Shown here in pieces: positions 33,116 to 40,371 of a stretch of DNA of 64,000 bases (position 1 is the stretch's first letter; each line of letters starts with the position of its first letter). Made by a program: the position numbers and the translations under genes. This stretch comes from Amycolatopsis iheyensis (GTDB lineage Bacteria; Actinomycetota; Actinomycetes; Mycobacteriales; Pseudonocardiaceae), in assembly GCF_024703995.1 (NCBI RefSeq), contig NZ_JAMXQV010000019.1, forward strand, positions 124,001 through 188,000. Reading direction: 5' to 3'. The notes under the pieces were generated by a model, which saw nothing but the letters and a program-made list of their open reading frames with translations, did not search any database and was not told where the DNA came from.

Positions 33116-34111
33116 ATGGCGGGAACCGAGCTGATCGACCGGGCGCGGGCGGGCGACGGTGAGGCGTTCCGGGCGCTGACCGAGCCGCACCGCCGGGAGC
33201 TGCAGGTGCACTGCTACCGGATGCTCGGCTCGTTCCAGGACGCCGAGGACGCGCTGCAGGACACCCTGCTGGACGCCTGGCGCGGCCTCGGCGGGTTCGA
33301 CGGCCGCGCCTCGATCCGCACCTGGCTCTACCGGATCGCCACCAACCGCTGCCTCAGCGCCCTGCGCACGGCCGCGCGCCGCCCGGCCAAGGCGTGGGAC
33401 ATCCCCGGCGTCGAGCCGCCCGAGCCGACCCGGCTCGGCGAGGTCGTCTGGCTCGAGCCGTATCCCGACACTCTCCTCGAAGGCGCGTTCGCCGTGCCGC
33501 TCGGCCCGGAAGCCCGGTACGAGCAAAGCGAAGCCATCTCGCTCGCGTTCGTCACCGCGCTCCAGCTGCTGCCGCCCCGGCAGGTGGCGGTGCTGGTGCT
33601 GCGGGACGTCCTCGGTTTCCCGGCGAGCGACGTCGCGGCGATGCTGGACACCACGGTCGACTCGGTGAAGAGCGCCCTCAAACGAGCCCGCGCCGGCCTG
33701 CGGCACCGGGAGCCGGGCAACCCGCCGGCCGGGGCCGCGATCGTCGCCGACTTCGTACGCGCCTGGGAGGACGCCGACATCGCTGCCTTGGTGGCCCTGC
33801 TGACCGACGACGTCTTCATGTCCATGCCGCCGCTGCCCCTCGAGTACGAGGGCCGGGACGTCGTCGCCGGCTTCTGCGCCCGCCTGTTCGGCGCGGGCCG
33901 CCGCTTCGACCTCGTGCCGACCCGCGCGAACGGCCAGCCCGCGTTCGGCGCCTACCTGCGCGCGCCGTCCGGGGCCCGGCACGGGACCGGGTTGTACGTG
34001 CTCACCCTGGCCCGCGACGGGATCCGCGCGATGACGCGGTTCGAGAACAGCGTGCTGCCCGCGTTCGGGCTGCCGCGCTCGCTGCCCGAGGTCAGCCGTC
34101 GACGAACGTGA
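33116..34111 (+). CDS. ECF sigma factor with C-terminal SnoaL-like domain
   Basis: 331 residues. Region 2 (FRALTEPHRRELQVHCYRMLGSFQDAEDALQDTLLDAWRGL, IRTWLYRIATNRCLSAL) and region 4 (LPPRQVAVLVLRDVLGFPASDVAAMLDTTVDSVKSALKRARAGL) are followed by a SnoaL/NTF2-like domain (about 205-325: DFVRAWEDADIAALVALLTDDVFMSMPPLP). Sigma factors of this SigJ/SigX5-like type use the fused domain in place of an anti-sigma. ATG 33116 follows AGGAG/GAGG. The last 170 bases are repeated twice more downstream, so the reading frame is intact but its 3' end sits in a 232-bp tandem array. Confidence 0.92.
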   Translation: MAGTELIDRARAGDGEAFRALTEPHRRELQVHCYRMLGSFQDAEDALQDTLLDAWRGLGGFDGRASIRTWLYRIATNRCLSALRTAARRPAKAWDIPGVEPPEPTRLGEVVWLEPYPDTLLEGAFAVPLGPEARYEQSEAISLAFVTALQLLPPRQVAVLVLRDVLGFPASDVAAMLDTTVDSVKSALKRARAGLRHREPGNPPAGAAIVADFVRAWEDADIAALVALLTDDVFMSMPPLPLEYEGRDVVAGFCARLFGAGRRFDLVPTRANGQPAFGAYLRAPSGARHGTGLYVLTLARDGIRAMTRFENSVLPAFGLPRSLPEVSRRRT

Positions 34112-34556
34112 CGGTTTCGGCGAGCGGCGCCCGGCCGGTCCGCGGGTGGTGCACCGCGGTGTCCTCGAACCGGCGTTCGGCGCCTACCTGCGTGCGCCGT
34201 CGGGGGTCCGGCACGGGACCGGGTTGTACGTGCTCACCCTGGCCCACGACGGGATCCGTGCGATGACGAGGTTCGAGAACAGCGTGCTGCCCGCGTTCGG
34301 GCTGCCGCGCTCGCTGCCCGAGGTCAGCCGTCGACGAACGTGACGGTTTCGGCGAGCGGCGCCCGGCCGGTCCGCGGGTGGTGCACCGCGGTGTCCTCGA
34401 ACCGGCGTTCGGCGCCTACCTGCGTGCGCCGTCGGGGGTCCGGCACGGGACCGGGTTGTACGTGCTCACCCTGGCCCACGACGGGATCCGTGCGATGACG
34501 AGGTTCGAGAACAGCGTGCTGCCCGCGTTCGGGCTGCCGCGCTCGCTGCCCGAACG
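33941..34556 (+). repeat. 232-bp tandem repeat covering the sigma factor 3' end (2.65 copies)
   Basis: Copies begin at 33941 (inside the gene), 34173 and 34405, each starting GCGTTCGGCGCCTACCTGCG. The third stops at about 34553 after the codons for SLPE. Copies 2 and 3 share changes not in copy 1 (GGGGTCCGG for GGGCCCGG; GCCCACGACGG for GCCCGCGACGG; GATGACGAGG for GATGACGCGG), so the array grew in two steps. Confidence 0.95.
34173..34343 (+). pseudogene. Duplicated C-terminal fragment of the ECF sigma SnoaL domain (copy 2)
   Basis: Encodes the last 56 residues of the sigma factor (AFGAYLRAPSGVRHGTGLYV ... SLPEVSRRRT) with a few substitutions. A short open frame from GTG 34146 reads through it, but it has no region 2 or 4 and no clear ribosome site. 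It is a by-product of the tandem duplication. Confidence 0.85.
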
Positions 34557-34614
34557 GTCCGCGGGTACCGGCCGGCGTCGGACCACTGCGGCCGGCCCGT
34601 GGCGGTCGAGGTAG
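34405..34614 (+). pseudogene. Duplicated C-terminal fragment of the ECF sigma SnoaL domain (copy 3)
   Basis: Repeats copy 2 up to SLPE, then diverges to RSAGTGRRRTTAAGPWRSR and a stop at 34612-34614. The divergent tail may be the original gene end, with the EVSRRRT ending of copies 1 and 2 created at the duplication junction, or the reverse. There is no sign that it is translated alone. Confidence 0.8.
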
Positions 34615-34657
34615 GAACCCGCTCACCTGCCCGGGTTCCCCGGAAACCGCAACTCGC

Positions 34658-34687
34658 TTGCCAAGTATGAACGTGCGTACATACTCT
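34658..34687 (+). promoter_or_regulatory. SMR-operon promoter with operator palindrome in its spacer
   Basis: TTGCCA (34658-34663) and TACTCT (34682-34687), 18 bases apart, lie just before the ATG at 34695, so the transcript is nearly leaderless. The spacer and -10 hold a 10-2-10 inverted repeat, AGTATGAACG-TG-CGTACATACT (34664-34685), with one mismatch per arm. This is a good operator for the TetR protein encoded third in the operon. Confidence 0.6.
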
Positions 34688-34694
34688 GGCCGGT

Positions 34695-35009
34695 ATGACG
34701 ATCGTGGTGCTCGCCCTGGCCATCGCCTCGGGGCTGTCGGGAACGCTCTTCACCCGCGCGTCGCACGGGTTCACGCGGTGGGCGAGCGCGCTGGCCGCCG
34801 TCGTGTCATTCGCGATGGCCACCCTGTTGCTGTCCTGGCTGGTCCAGCGGCTGCCGGTCGGGCTCGTCTACGCGGTGTGGACCGGCACCGCGGCGGTGGT
34901 GCTGGTGATCGTCGACCGGATCTTCTTCGCGGTGCGCACCACGCCGGTGCAGCTCGCCGGCATGGCCGTGACCCTGGCCGGCGTGACGATCCTGGGGATC
35001 GCGGGATGA
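34695..35009 (+). CDS. SMR family efflux subunit lacking the membrane glutamate
   Basis: 104 residues, four membrane helices. The SMR signature is visible in SGTLFTRASHGFTRW and PVGLVYAVWTGTAAV. In EmrE-like proteins the first helix carries the proton/drug-binding Glu (AEVIGT); here the aligned position is Gly (SGLSGT), so this subunit cannot couple protons by itself. The next gene encodes a partner that keeps Glu and overlaps by ATGA, so they probably form an obligate heterodimer exporting a cationic drug or a guanidine/polyamine-like compound. Confidence 0.9.
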   Translation: MTIVVLALAIASGLSGTLFTRASHGFTRWASALAAVVSFAMATLLLSWLVQRLPVGLVYAVWTGTAAVVLVIVDRIFFAVRTTPVQLAGMAVTLAGVTILGIAG

Positions 35010-35368
35010 GCCCGCTGCGCGGATGGCTGTGCCTGGCCGCCACGGTGGTCCTCGAAATGGTGGCGACGCTGGCGTTGAAGGCGTCGCACGGGTTCACGGT
35101 CCTGGCGCCGTCGGTGGTTTCGGTCGCCGGTTACGCCGCGACGACCGTCGCGCTGGCCTTCGCGCTGAAGGTGGTGCCGGTGAGCGTGGCCTACGTGATC
35201 TGGACCGGTGCCGGAACCGCCGGGGTCGCGTTGCTGGCGGCGGTGCTCTTCGCCGACCGGCTGTCCCCGGCGGCGTGGGTCGGCGTCGCGCTCGTGGTGG
35301 TCGGTGTCATGCTGATCAACGCGAGGAAGCGGGAGGAACCCGGTGCGGCCGAAGAACACGCCGAATGA
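35006..35368 (+). CDS. SMR family efflux subunit with conserved glutamate
   Basis: 120 residues, four membrane helices. Helix 1 has the catalytic-type Glu in VVLEMVATLALKASHGFT; helix 3 has the SMR sequence VSVAYVIWTGAGTAGVALL. A charged tail (KREEPGAAEEHAE) follows helix 4. It is coupled to the Glu-less subunit by a four-base overlap and to the TetR gene by a 26-base overlap, so all three proteins are made together. Confidence 0.92.
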   Translation: MSPLRGWLCLAATVVLEMVATLALKASHGFTVLAPSVVSVAGYAATTVALAFALKVVPVSVAYVIWTGAGTAGVALLAAVLFADRLSPAAWVGVALVVVGVMLINARKREEPGAAEEHAE

Positions 35369-35876
35369 CCCCGAGCGGCGGGAGCGCATCCTGCGGGCCG
35401 CGATCGAGCTGGTGCAGCGGAGCGGGATCGCGAGCGTCACGGCCCGTTCCGTGGCGGCCGAGGCCGGGGTGCCGGTCGGGTCGGTCGCGTACTACTTCGA
35501 GTCCGTGCCGGGGCTGTTGCTGGAAGCCAGCGCCCGCGTGCTGCACCTGCGGACGGGGACCCTCGGCGAGCGGCTCGCCGGCACCCGCCCGGACAACGTC
35601 GTGCGCCGGCTGGCGGAGCTGATCCACCACCAGCTGACCGACCAGCGGACGACGAGCATCGTCGCCTACGAGCTGTACATGCTGGGCATGCGGGACCCGA
35701 AGTTCCGCGAGGTCAGCCGCGCGTCGAACGCCCAGCTGCGCGACTGGCTCGCCGAGATCCTCCCGCCGGCGCAGGCCGCCCACCTGGCCGCGGTGGCCGA
35801 CGGCTACCAGCTGCAGTGCCTGTTCGAGGAGGAGACGCCGTCGGTGGCGCGGATCGAGCGGGTGCTCACGGGATGA
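35343..35876 (+). CDS. TetR family regulator of the SMR efflux operon
   Basis: 177 residues. N-terminal TetR helix-turn-helix: RRERILRAAIELVQRSGIASVTARSVAAEAGVPVGSVAYYFES. The C-terminal ligand domain is helical (TetR_C_6-like). GTG 35343 lies within the end of the preceding gene with GGAGG shortly before it. Position inside the efflux operon, and the palindrome in the operon promoter at 34664-34685, point to autorepression relieved by the exported compound. Confidence 0.9.
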   Translation: MRPKNTPNDPERRERILRAAIELVQRSGIASVTARSVAAEAGVPVGSVAYYFESVPGLLLEASARVLHLRTGTLGERLAGTRPDNVVRRLAELIHHQLTDQRTTSIVAYELYMLGMRDPKFREVSRASNAQLRDWLAEILPPAQAAHLAAVADGYQLQCLFEEETPSVARIERVLTG

Positions 35877-36190
35877 CCGAACTGGAGCGGATCCGCGACG
35901 GCGACGGTCCGGGCGCCGCCGACGCCCGGAGGGCTCTTGCCGCCGGGTCCACTGCCGAACGGCTGCGGGCCGCGATCCTCGCGCTGGCCTACGCGCGGGG
36001 AGCGCGGAGCAGCACCTGCCCCTCGGACGCGGCCCGCGCGGTGGCCGACGATTGGCGGCCGCTGATGGCCGAGGCGCGAGAGGCGGCGCGGGAGCTGGCT
36101 CGCGACGGCCGGGTCCAGCTGACCCAGCGCGGCAACGTCCTGGATCCGGACGGCGAGTGGCGAGGACCGATCAGGATCCGCAGGTCGTAA
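35873..36190 (+). CDS. DUF3253 small winged-helix protein
   Basis: 105 residues. The C-terminal 75 residues fit DUF3253: ERLRAAILALAYARGARSSTCPSDAARAVADDWRPLMAEAREAARELARDGRVQLTQRGNVLDPD with a final GPIRIR strand. Usual members are 80-100 residues and probably bind nucleic acid, but their role is unknown. It overlaps the TetR stop by ATGA, so it belongs to the efflux operon at least transcriptionally. Confidence 0.85.
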   Translation: MTELERIRDGDGPGAADARRALAAGSTAERLRAAILALAYARGARSSTCPSDAARAVADDWRPLMAEAREAARELARDGRVQLTQRGNVLDPDGEWRGPIRIRRS

Positions 36191-36199
36191 CCTGTCCGC

Positions 36200-37129
36200 A
36201 TGGGCGATCTGCCGCTGTCGACCGAGCGGTTGCTGGTGCGCCGGTTCACCGCCGCCGACGTGCCCGCCTTCGCCGCCTACCGCTCGGATCCCGAGGTCGC
36301 GCGCTACCAGTCCTGGGACACGCCGGTCGAGAACGCCGAACAGCTCGTCGCAGACTTCGCCGCCGCGCACGAAAGCGAACCCGGCTGGTTCCAGTACGCC
36401 GTGGAACTACGAGCCGACCACATCCTGATCGGCGACGTCGGCGTCCGCCTCGACGACAACCGGATGCAAGCGGACGTCGGCTTCACCCTTGCCCGGGAAC
36501 ACCAGGGCCAGGGCTACGCGACCGAAGCCGTCCAAGCCGTGCTCGACCGGCTGTTCGCCACCGGCCTCCAGCGCGTCTCGGCCGAGTGCGACACCCGAAA
36601 CGCCGCTTCCGCCCACCTCCTGGAACGGCTCGGCTTCCGCTGGGAAGGCCACCGCCGCCGCCACACCTGGCTCAAGGGCGAGTGGACCGACGACGCCCTC
36701 TTCGGCCTCCTCGCCGACGAACGGCGCCACCCCGAGCCGACGGCGATCTTCGCCTGCCGCCCCAACCTCCTGGTCGACGATCTCGCCGCCGCCCTGGCCT
36801 TCTACGCCGGCTCGCTCGGCTTCCGGATCGGCTGGCGCTGGTCCGACCCGCGAGCCCGCTTCCTTTCCGAAGCCGAGCCCACCGAGCCGGGCACGGCGCT
36901 GGTCGCCCACGGTCCCGTCCAGCTCATGCTGACCCAGGTCCCCGGCGCCCACACCACACGCCTGCACTTCGACGTCCGCACCGCCGGTCAGGTCGACGAG
37001 CTCTTCCGGGCGTGGACCGCGAACGGCGCCGACATCGCCGAGCCGCCGTTCGTGCGGGCGTGGGGAATGTACGAAATGCGCCTTCTGGACCCGGACGGCA
37101 ACGTCCTCCGGGTCAGCTCGCCGGCCTGA
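36200..37129 (+). CDS. GNAT acetyltransferase fused to a VOC (glyoxalase/bleomycin-resistance) domain
   Basis: 309 residues. Residues 1-175 are a RimJ/RimL-like GNAT: LSTERLLVRRFTAADVPAF, VGFTLAREHQGQGYATEAVQAVLDRLF with the acetyl-CoA loop (R/QxxGxG/A), NAASAHLLERLGF. Residues about 185-309 are a VOC domain with paired beta-alpha-beta-beta units (LLVDDLAAALAFYAGSLGFRIGW ... LRLLDPDGNVLRV). The two halves are usually separate proteins acting on antibiotics or metabolites. It follows the DUF3253 gene by nine bases, so it may be the last gene of the efflux operon and add modification or binding to efflux. Confidence 0.9.
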   Translation: MGDLPLSTERLLVRRFTAADVPAFAAYRSDPEVARYQSWDTPVENAEQLVADFAAAHESEPGWFQYAVELRADHILIGDVGVRLDDNRMQADVGFTLAREHQGQGYATEAVQAVLDRLFATGLQRVSAECDTRNAASAHLLERLGFRWEGHRRRHTWLKGEWTDDALFGLLADERRHPEPTAIFACRPNLLVDDLAAALAFYAGSLGFRIGWRWSDPRARFLSEAEPTEPGTALVAHGPVQLMLTQVPGAHTTRLHFDVRTAGQVDELFRAWTANGADIAEPPFVRAWGMYEMRLLDPDGNVLRVSSPA

Positions 37130-37187
37130 CTTCGGACCCTTTTCCCGATCTGTCCGATATCTCTGCGCGCAAATTGTGTCGACTATC

Positions 37188-37217
37188 TTGAACAAAATTG
37201 TCAACAATGTGTAGGGT
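37188..37217 (+). promoter_or_regulatory. Promoter with GntR-like operator ahead of the amidohydrolase operon
   Basis: TTGAAC (37188-37193) and TAGGGT (37212-37217) are 18 bases apart. Between them ATTGTCAACAAT (37197-37208) is an inverted repeat containing TTGTnnACAA, the pattern often bound by FCD-type GntR regulators. No GntR gene is in the window, so the regulator would be encoded elsewhere. The amidohydrolase ATG is 46 bases downstream. Confidence 0.5.
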
Positions 37218-37263
37218 CCGGACGGCGGCGCGTCCCGCCGCTGCGCAGAGCACAGGAGAGTGC

Positions 37264-38130
37264 ATGGACCTCATCGACACGCACACCCACGTCATCTCCC
37301 CGGACACCACTCGCTACCCGGTCGATCCGATCGGCGGGCGACAGTCCGACTGGTCGCGCGCGCACCCGGTCGACATCGACGGTCTGGTGCGGGCCCTCGA
37401 CGACGCCGGCATCGCCAAGGCCGTCGTCGTGCAGGCGTCCACTGTGTACGGACACGACAACCGGTACGTCGTCGAAGCCGTCCGCGCGCACCCCGGCCGG
37501 TTCGCCGGTGTCTTCTCGGTCGATGCGCTCGCACCCGACGCCGTCGAGCGGATCCGGTACTGGCTGGACCAGGGGCTGTCCGGCTTCCGCCTGTTCACCA
37601 CCGGCACCACCATGCCCGGCCAGGCGAGCTGGCTCGGCCACGAGGACTCCCATCCTGCCTGGGCCTACGCCGAGGAGCACGACATCCCGGTGTGCCTGCA
37701 GATGACGATCCAGGGGCTGCCCGCGCTGCGGAACCTGCTGCGGCACTTCCCGGGCGTGCGCGTGCTGCTCGACCACTGCGCCCGCCCCGACCTGGCCGAC
37801 GGACCGCCCTACCGCCAAGCGAAAGAACTGTTCGACCTCGCCGAGTTCCCCGGCGTGCACCTCAAGCTGACGCACCGCGCGCTGGCCGCCTCGGCGAAGG
37901 GGGCGTCGACGCCCGCCGCGTTCCTGGCCGCGTTGGTGCGCGCGTACGGTGCCGACCGGCTCGCCTGGGGCTCCAACTTCCCCGCCGCGGACGGGACGCC
38001 GGCGAGCATCCTCGCCGAAGCCCGCGCGCAGGTGGCCAGTCTGTCCGAAGTGGACCAGGAGTTGCTCTTCGGTGGCACGGCGGCGAAGTTCTACCCGGCC
38101 GTCGCGATCGCGGGTGGGCGCCGTGGCTGA
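37264..38130 (+). CDS. Amidohydrolase-superfamily TIM barrel hydrolase (amidohydrolase_2)
   Basis: 288 residues. It starts with the metal-binding DTHTHV motif, and has KAVVVQASTVYGHDN, a His in QMTIQGLPALRNLLRHFPGVRVLLDHCARPD and Asn/Ser at the usual Asp loop (LAWGSNFPAADG). The family includes decarboxylases (ACMSD, gamma-resorcylate) and lactonases such as 2-pyrone-4,6-dicarboxylate lactonase. AGGAG lies before the ATG. It is coupled to the next gene by an eight-base overlap, which suggests an aromatic or heterocyclic dicarboxylate pathway; the exact substrate is unknown. Confidence 0.88.
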   Translation: MDLIDTHTHVISPDTTRYPVDPIGGRQSDWSRAHPVDIDGLVRALDDAGIAKAVVVQASTVYGHDNRYVVEAVRAHPGRFAGVFSVDALAPDAVERIRYWLDQGLSGFRLFTTGTTMPGQASWLGHEDSHPAWAYAEEHDIPVCLQMTIQGLPALRNLLRHFPGVRVLLDHCARPDLADGPPYRQAKELFDLAEFPGVHLKLTHRALAASAKGASTPAAFLAALVRAYGADRLAWGSNFPAADGTPASILAEARAQVASLSEVDQELLFGGTAAKFYPAVAIAGGRRG

Positions 38131-39010
38131 GCTGCGCACCGTCCTCGCCGACTACCCGCACACGACCCCGCTGAAGAACGGCGACGTCGTCAGCCCGTCG
38201 GTGCGGCTCGACTTCGAGGCCGTCGAACCGGTGCACAAGGCGTTCGCGCCGATGGTGCGCGACGAGGCCTACGACCTTTCCGAGCTGGCCGTCGTCACCG
38301 CCCTGCAGGCGATCGCCCACGACCGGCCCGTCGTGCTTCTCCCGGTCGTCGTCGCGTCGCGGTTCCAGCGCGGCTGCCTGATCGCCCCCGCTTCGCGGCC
38401 CGTCAAGCCGGACGAGCTGGCCGGCCGGCGGGTCGGCGTGCGGGCTTTCACCCAGACGACCGGCATGTGGGTCCGTGCCCACCTCGCCGAGGACTACGGC
38501 CTGGCGCCGGGCGACGTCCGCTGGATCATCCGCGACGGCGCGCACGTGCGCGAGTACGAGGACCCGGCGTTCGTCGAGCACGGCATCGGCGAGGCGAGCC
38601 TGCCGGACCTCCTGCGCGACGGCCGGATCGACGCCGCGATCTTCGGCAACGACCTGCCCGAGGGCGACGAGTTCGTCCCGGTCATCCCCGACGCCGCCGC
38701 CCGCGACGCGGAATGGTGGCGCACCACCGGGTTCATGCCGGTCAACCACATGGTCGTCGCCGGGCGCTCGGCCGTGCGGCGCGACCCCGCCGCCGTTCGC
38801 GAGGCGTACGCGCTGCTGCGCCGGGCGGACGCCGCGGTCGTCCGGCCCGCCGGCACGCCGAGCCCGACGATGTTCGGCTTCGAGCGCCTGCGTCGCCCCC
38901 TGGAGGTCATCATCGCCACCTGCCTGGCGCAAGGTCTGCTGCCGCGCGCACTCGACGTCGACGAAGTGTTCGCGCCCGCCCGGGAAGTGCTGGGGCGCGA
39001 CGATGACTGA
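38123..39010 (+). CDS. 4,5-dihydroxyphthalate decarboxylase-like protein (periplasmic-binding fold, cytoplasmic)
   Basis: 295 residues, no signal peptide. The sequence follows the family that includes 4,5-dihydroxyphthalate decarboxylase: RLDFEAVEPVHKAFAPMVRDEAYDLSELAVVTALQA, LAGRRVGVRAFTQTTGMWVRAHLAEDYGL, and GFMPVNHMVVAGRSAVRRDPAAVREAYALL. The fold resembles ABC solute receptors, yet known members are cytoplasmic decarboxylases. GTG 38123 overlaps the amidohydrolase end; the dicarboxylate carrier overlaps its own end. The trio suggests import of a dicarboxylate, ring-substituent decarboxylation and hydrolysis. Role as an enzyme rather than a binding protein is inferred from lack of a signal. 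Confidence 0.82.
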   Translation: MAELRTVLADYPHTTPLKNGDVVSPSVRLDFEAVEPVHKAFAPMVRDEAYDLSELAVVTALQAIAHDRPVVLLPVVVASRFQRGCLIAPASRPVKPDELAGRRVGVRAFTQTTGMWVRAHLAEDYGLAPGDVRWIIRDGAHVREYEDPAFVEHGIGEASLPDLLRDGRIDAAIFGNDLPEGDEFVPVIPDAAARDAEWWRTTGFMPVNHMVVAGRSAVRRDPAAVREAYALLRRADAAVVRPAGTPSPTMFGFERLRRPLEVIIATCLAQGLLPRALDVDEVFAPAREVLGRDDD

Positions 39011-40292
39011 AACCGCGACCACGCCCGCCCGCGTCCGCAAGCCCTTCTACCGCGACCTCGCGTTCCAGGTCCTCGTCGGCGTCGCCGCGGGCGTGCTCGT
39101 CGGCGCCTTCGCGCCCTCGATCGGCCACCACGTCGACTTCCTCGGCGACATCTTCATCCACCTCATCCAGATGGTGGTCGGCCTGATCATCTTCTGCACC
39201 GTCACCCACGGCATCACCAGCGTGCGCGACCTCGGCAAGGTCGGCCGGATCGCGGTGCGGGCGCTGGTGTACTTCGAGGTGATCACCACCATCGCCCTGG
39301 TGATCGGCCTGGTCGTGGTCAACGTGCTCAAGCCCGGCGCCGGCATGCACATCGACCCGTCGTCACTGCACGCGAGCGCCTCGGCCACCGCGCCCGCGAA
39401 GTCGGAGGGGTTCGACGACTTCCTCGTCAGCCTGGTCCCGACGTCGGCGGTGCAGGCCTTCGCCCAGGGGCAGATCCTGCAGGTCCTGGTGTTCTCCGTG
39501 CTGTTCGCGTGCGGCCTGGCGTCGATCGGCGAGAAGGCGCAGCCGGTGCTGGACTTCGTCGGCAACGTCCAGCAGGCGCTGTTCTGGATCATCCGCAAGG
39601 TCATGCGGATCGCGCCGATCGCCGCGTTCGGCGCGATCGCCTACACCGTGTCGAAGTACGGCCTCGGCACGTTGCTGCCGCTCGGCCGGCTGATCGGCGT
39701 GTTCTACCTGATCTGCGTGCTGTTCTTCGTGCTGGTGCTGTGGCCGGTCTCGCGCTACGGCGGCTTCAGCCTGCTGAAGGTGTTGCGGTACTTCCGCGCC
39801 GAACTGGTCCTCGTGCTGGGCACCAGCTCGTCGGAAAGCGTCTTCCCGCAGCTGACCGCGAAGCTGAAGAAGCTCGGCGTGGACGAGCCCGTCGTCGGGC
39901 TGGTGCTGCCGACCGCCTACAGCTTCAACCACGACGGCACCTGCCTGTACTTCGCCGCGGTCAGCGTGTTCCTGGCGCAGGCCACCGGCACCGACCTGAG
40001 CTGGCAGGCGCAGCTGGGCCTGCTGCTGGTGCTGCTGCTGACCTCGAAGGGCGGCGCCGGGGTGTCCGGCTCGGCCATCGCGGTGCTGGCGCTCACCCTG
40101 AGCGCGACCCACACGATCCCGGTCAGCAGCATCGCGCTGGTGCTGGGGGTGCACAGCGTGCTCTCGGCGGCGTTCGTGTTCACCAACATCGCCGGCAACT
40201 GCGTCGCGACGCTGGTCGTGGGCAAGTGGGAGAAGGCGATCGACCGCGAACGCCTGCACGCGGAGCTGGACGCGGGCTACGCGGCAGCGTGA
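39003..40292 (+). CDS. DctA-like dicarboxylate/amino acid:cation symporter (DAACS)
   Basis: 429 residues, about eight membrane helices and two re-entrant hairpins. Hallmarks: serine-rich hairpin LGTSSSESVFPQL, helix 7 PTAYSFNHDGTCLY, hairpin 2 TSKGGAGVSGSAIAVLALTL, and helix 8 ending in VFTNIAGNCVATLVVGKWE. Together these bind C4-dicarboxylates with sodium or protons. It is translationally coupled to the decarboxylase-like gene, so the transported acid is probably the pathway substrate, possibly an aromatic dicarboxylate rather than succinate. Confidence 0.93.
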   Translation: MTETATTPARVRKPFYRDLAFQVLVGVAAGVLVGAFAPSIGHHVDFLGDIFIHLIQMVVGLIIFCTVTHGITSVRDLGKVGRIAVRALVYFEVITTIALVIGLVVVNVLKPGAGMHIDPSSLHASASATAPAKSEGFDDFLVSLVPTSAVQAFAQGQILQVLVFSVLFACGLASIGEKAQPVLDFVGNVQQALFWIIRKVMRIAPIAAFGAIAYTVSKYGLGTLLPLGRLIGVFYLICVLFFVLVLWPVSRYGGFSLLKVLRYFRAELVLVLGTSSSESVFPQLTAKLKKLGVDEPVVGLVLPTAYSFNHDGTCLYFAAVSVFLAQATGTDLSWQAQLGLLLVLLLTSKGGAGVSGSAIAVLALTLSATHTIPVSSIALVLGVHSVLSAAFVFTNIAGNCVATLVVGKWEKAIDRERLHAELDAGYAAA

Positions 40293-40371
40293 CATGGGTC
40301 ACACGCGTTCAACGTCAGCCTGCCGAGAGGCATCCACTGGGTGAGGGTGATCAACCAGGGGAGGGGCAATC

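Noticed and set aside
34112..34614. Assembly artefact creating false tandem copies
   Set aside because: Copies 2 and 3 carry several substitutions relative to copy 1, which a duplicated read or misjoin would not produce; read depth would still be the decisive test.
34146..34614. Two small genes of 65 and 78 codons
   Set aside because: They are fragments of the sigma factor C-terminus in the repeat array, without ribosome sites of their own.
36200..37129. Frameshifted pair of separate GNAT and VOC genes
   Set aside because: The frame is continuous across the junction with a short linker and no internal start with a ribosome site, so it is a genuine fusion.
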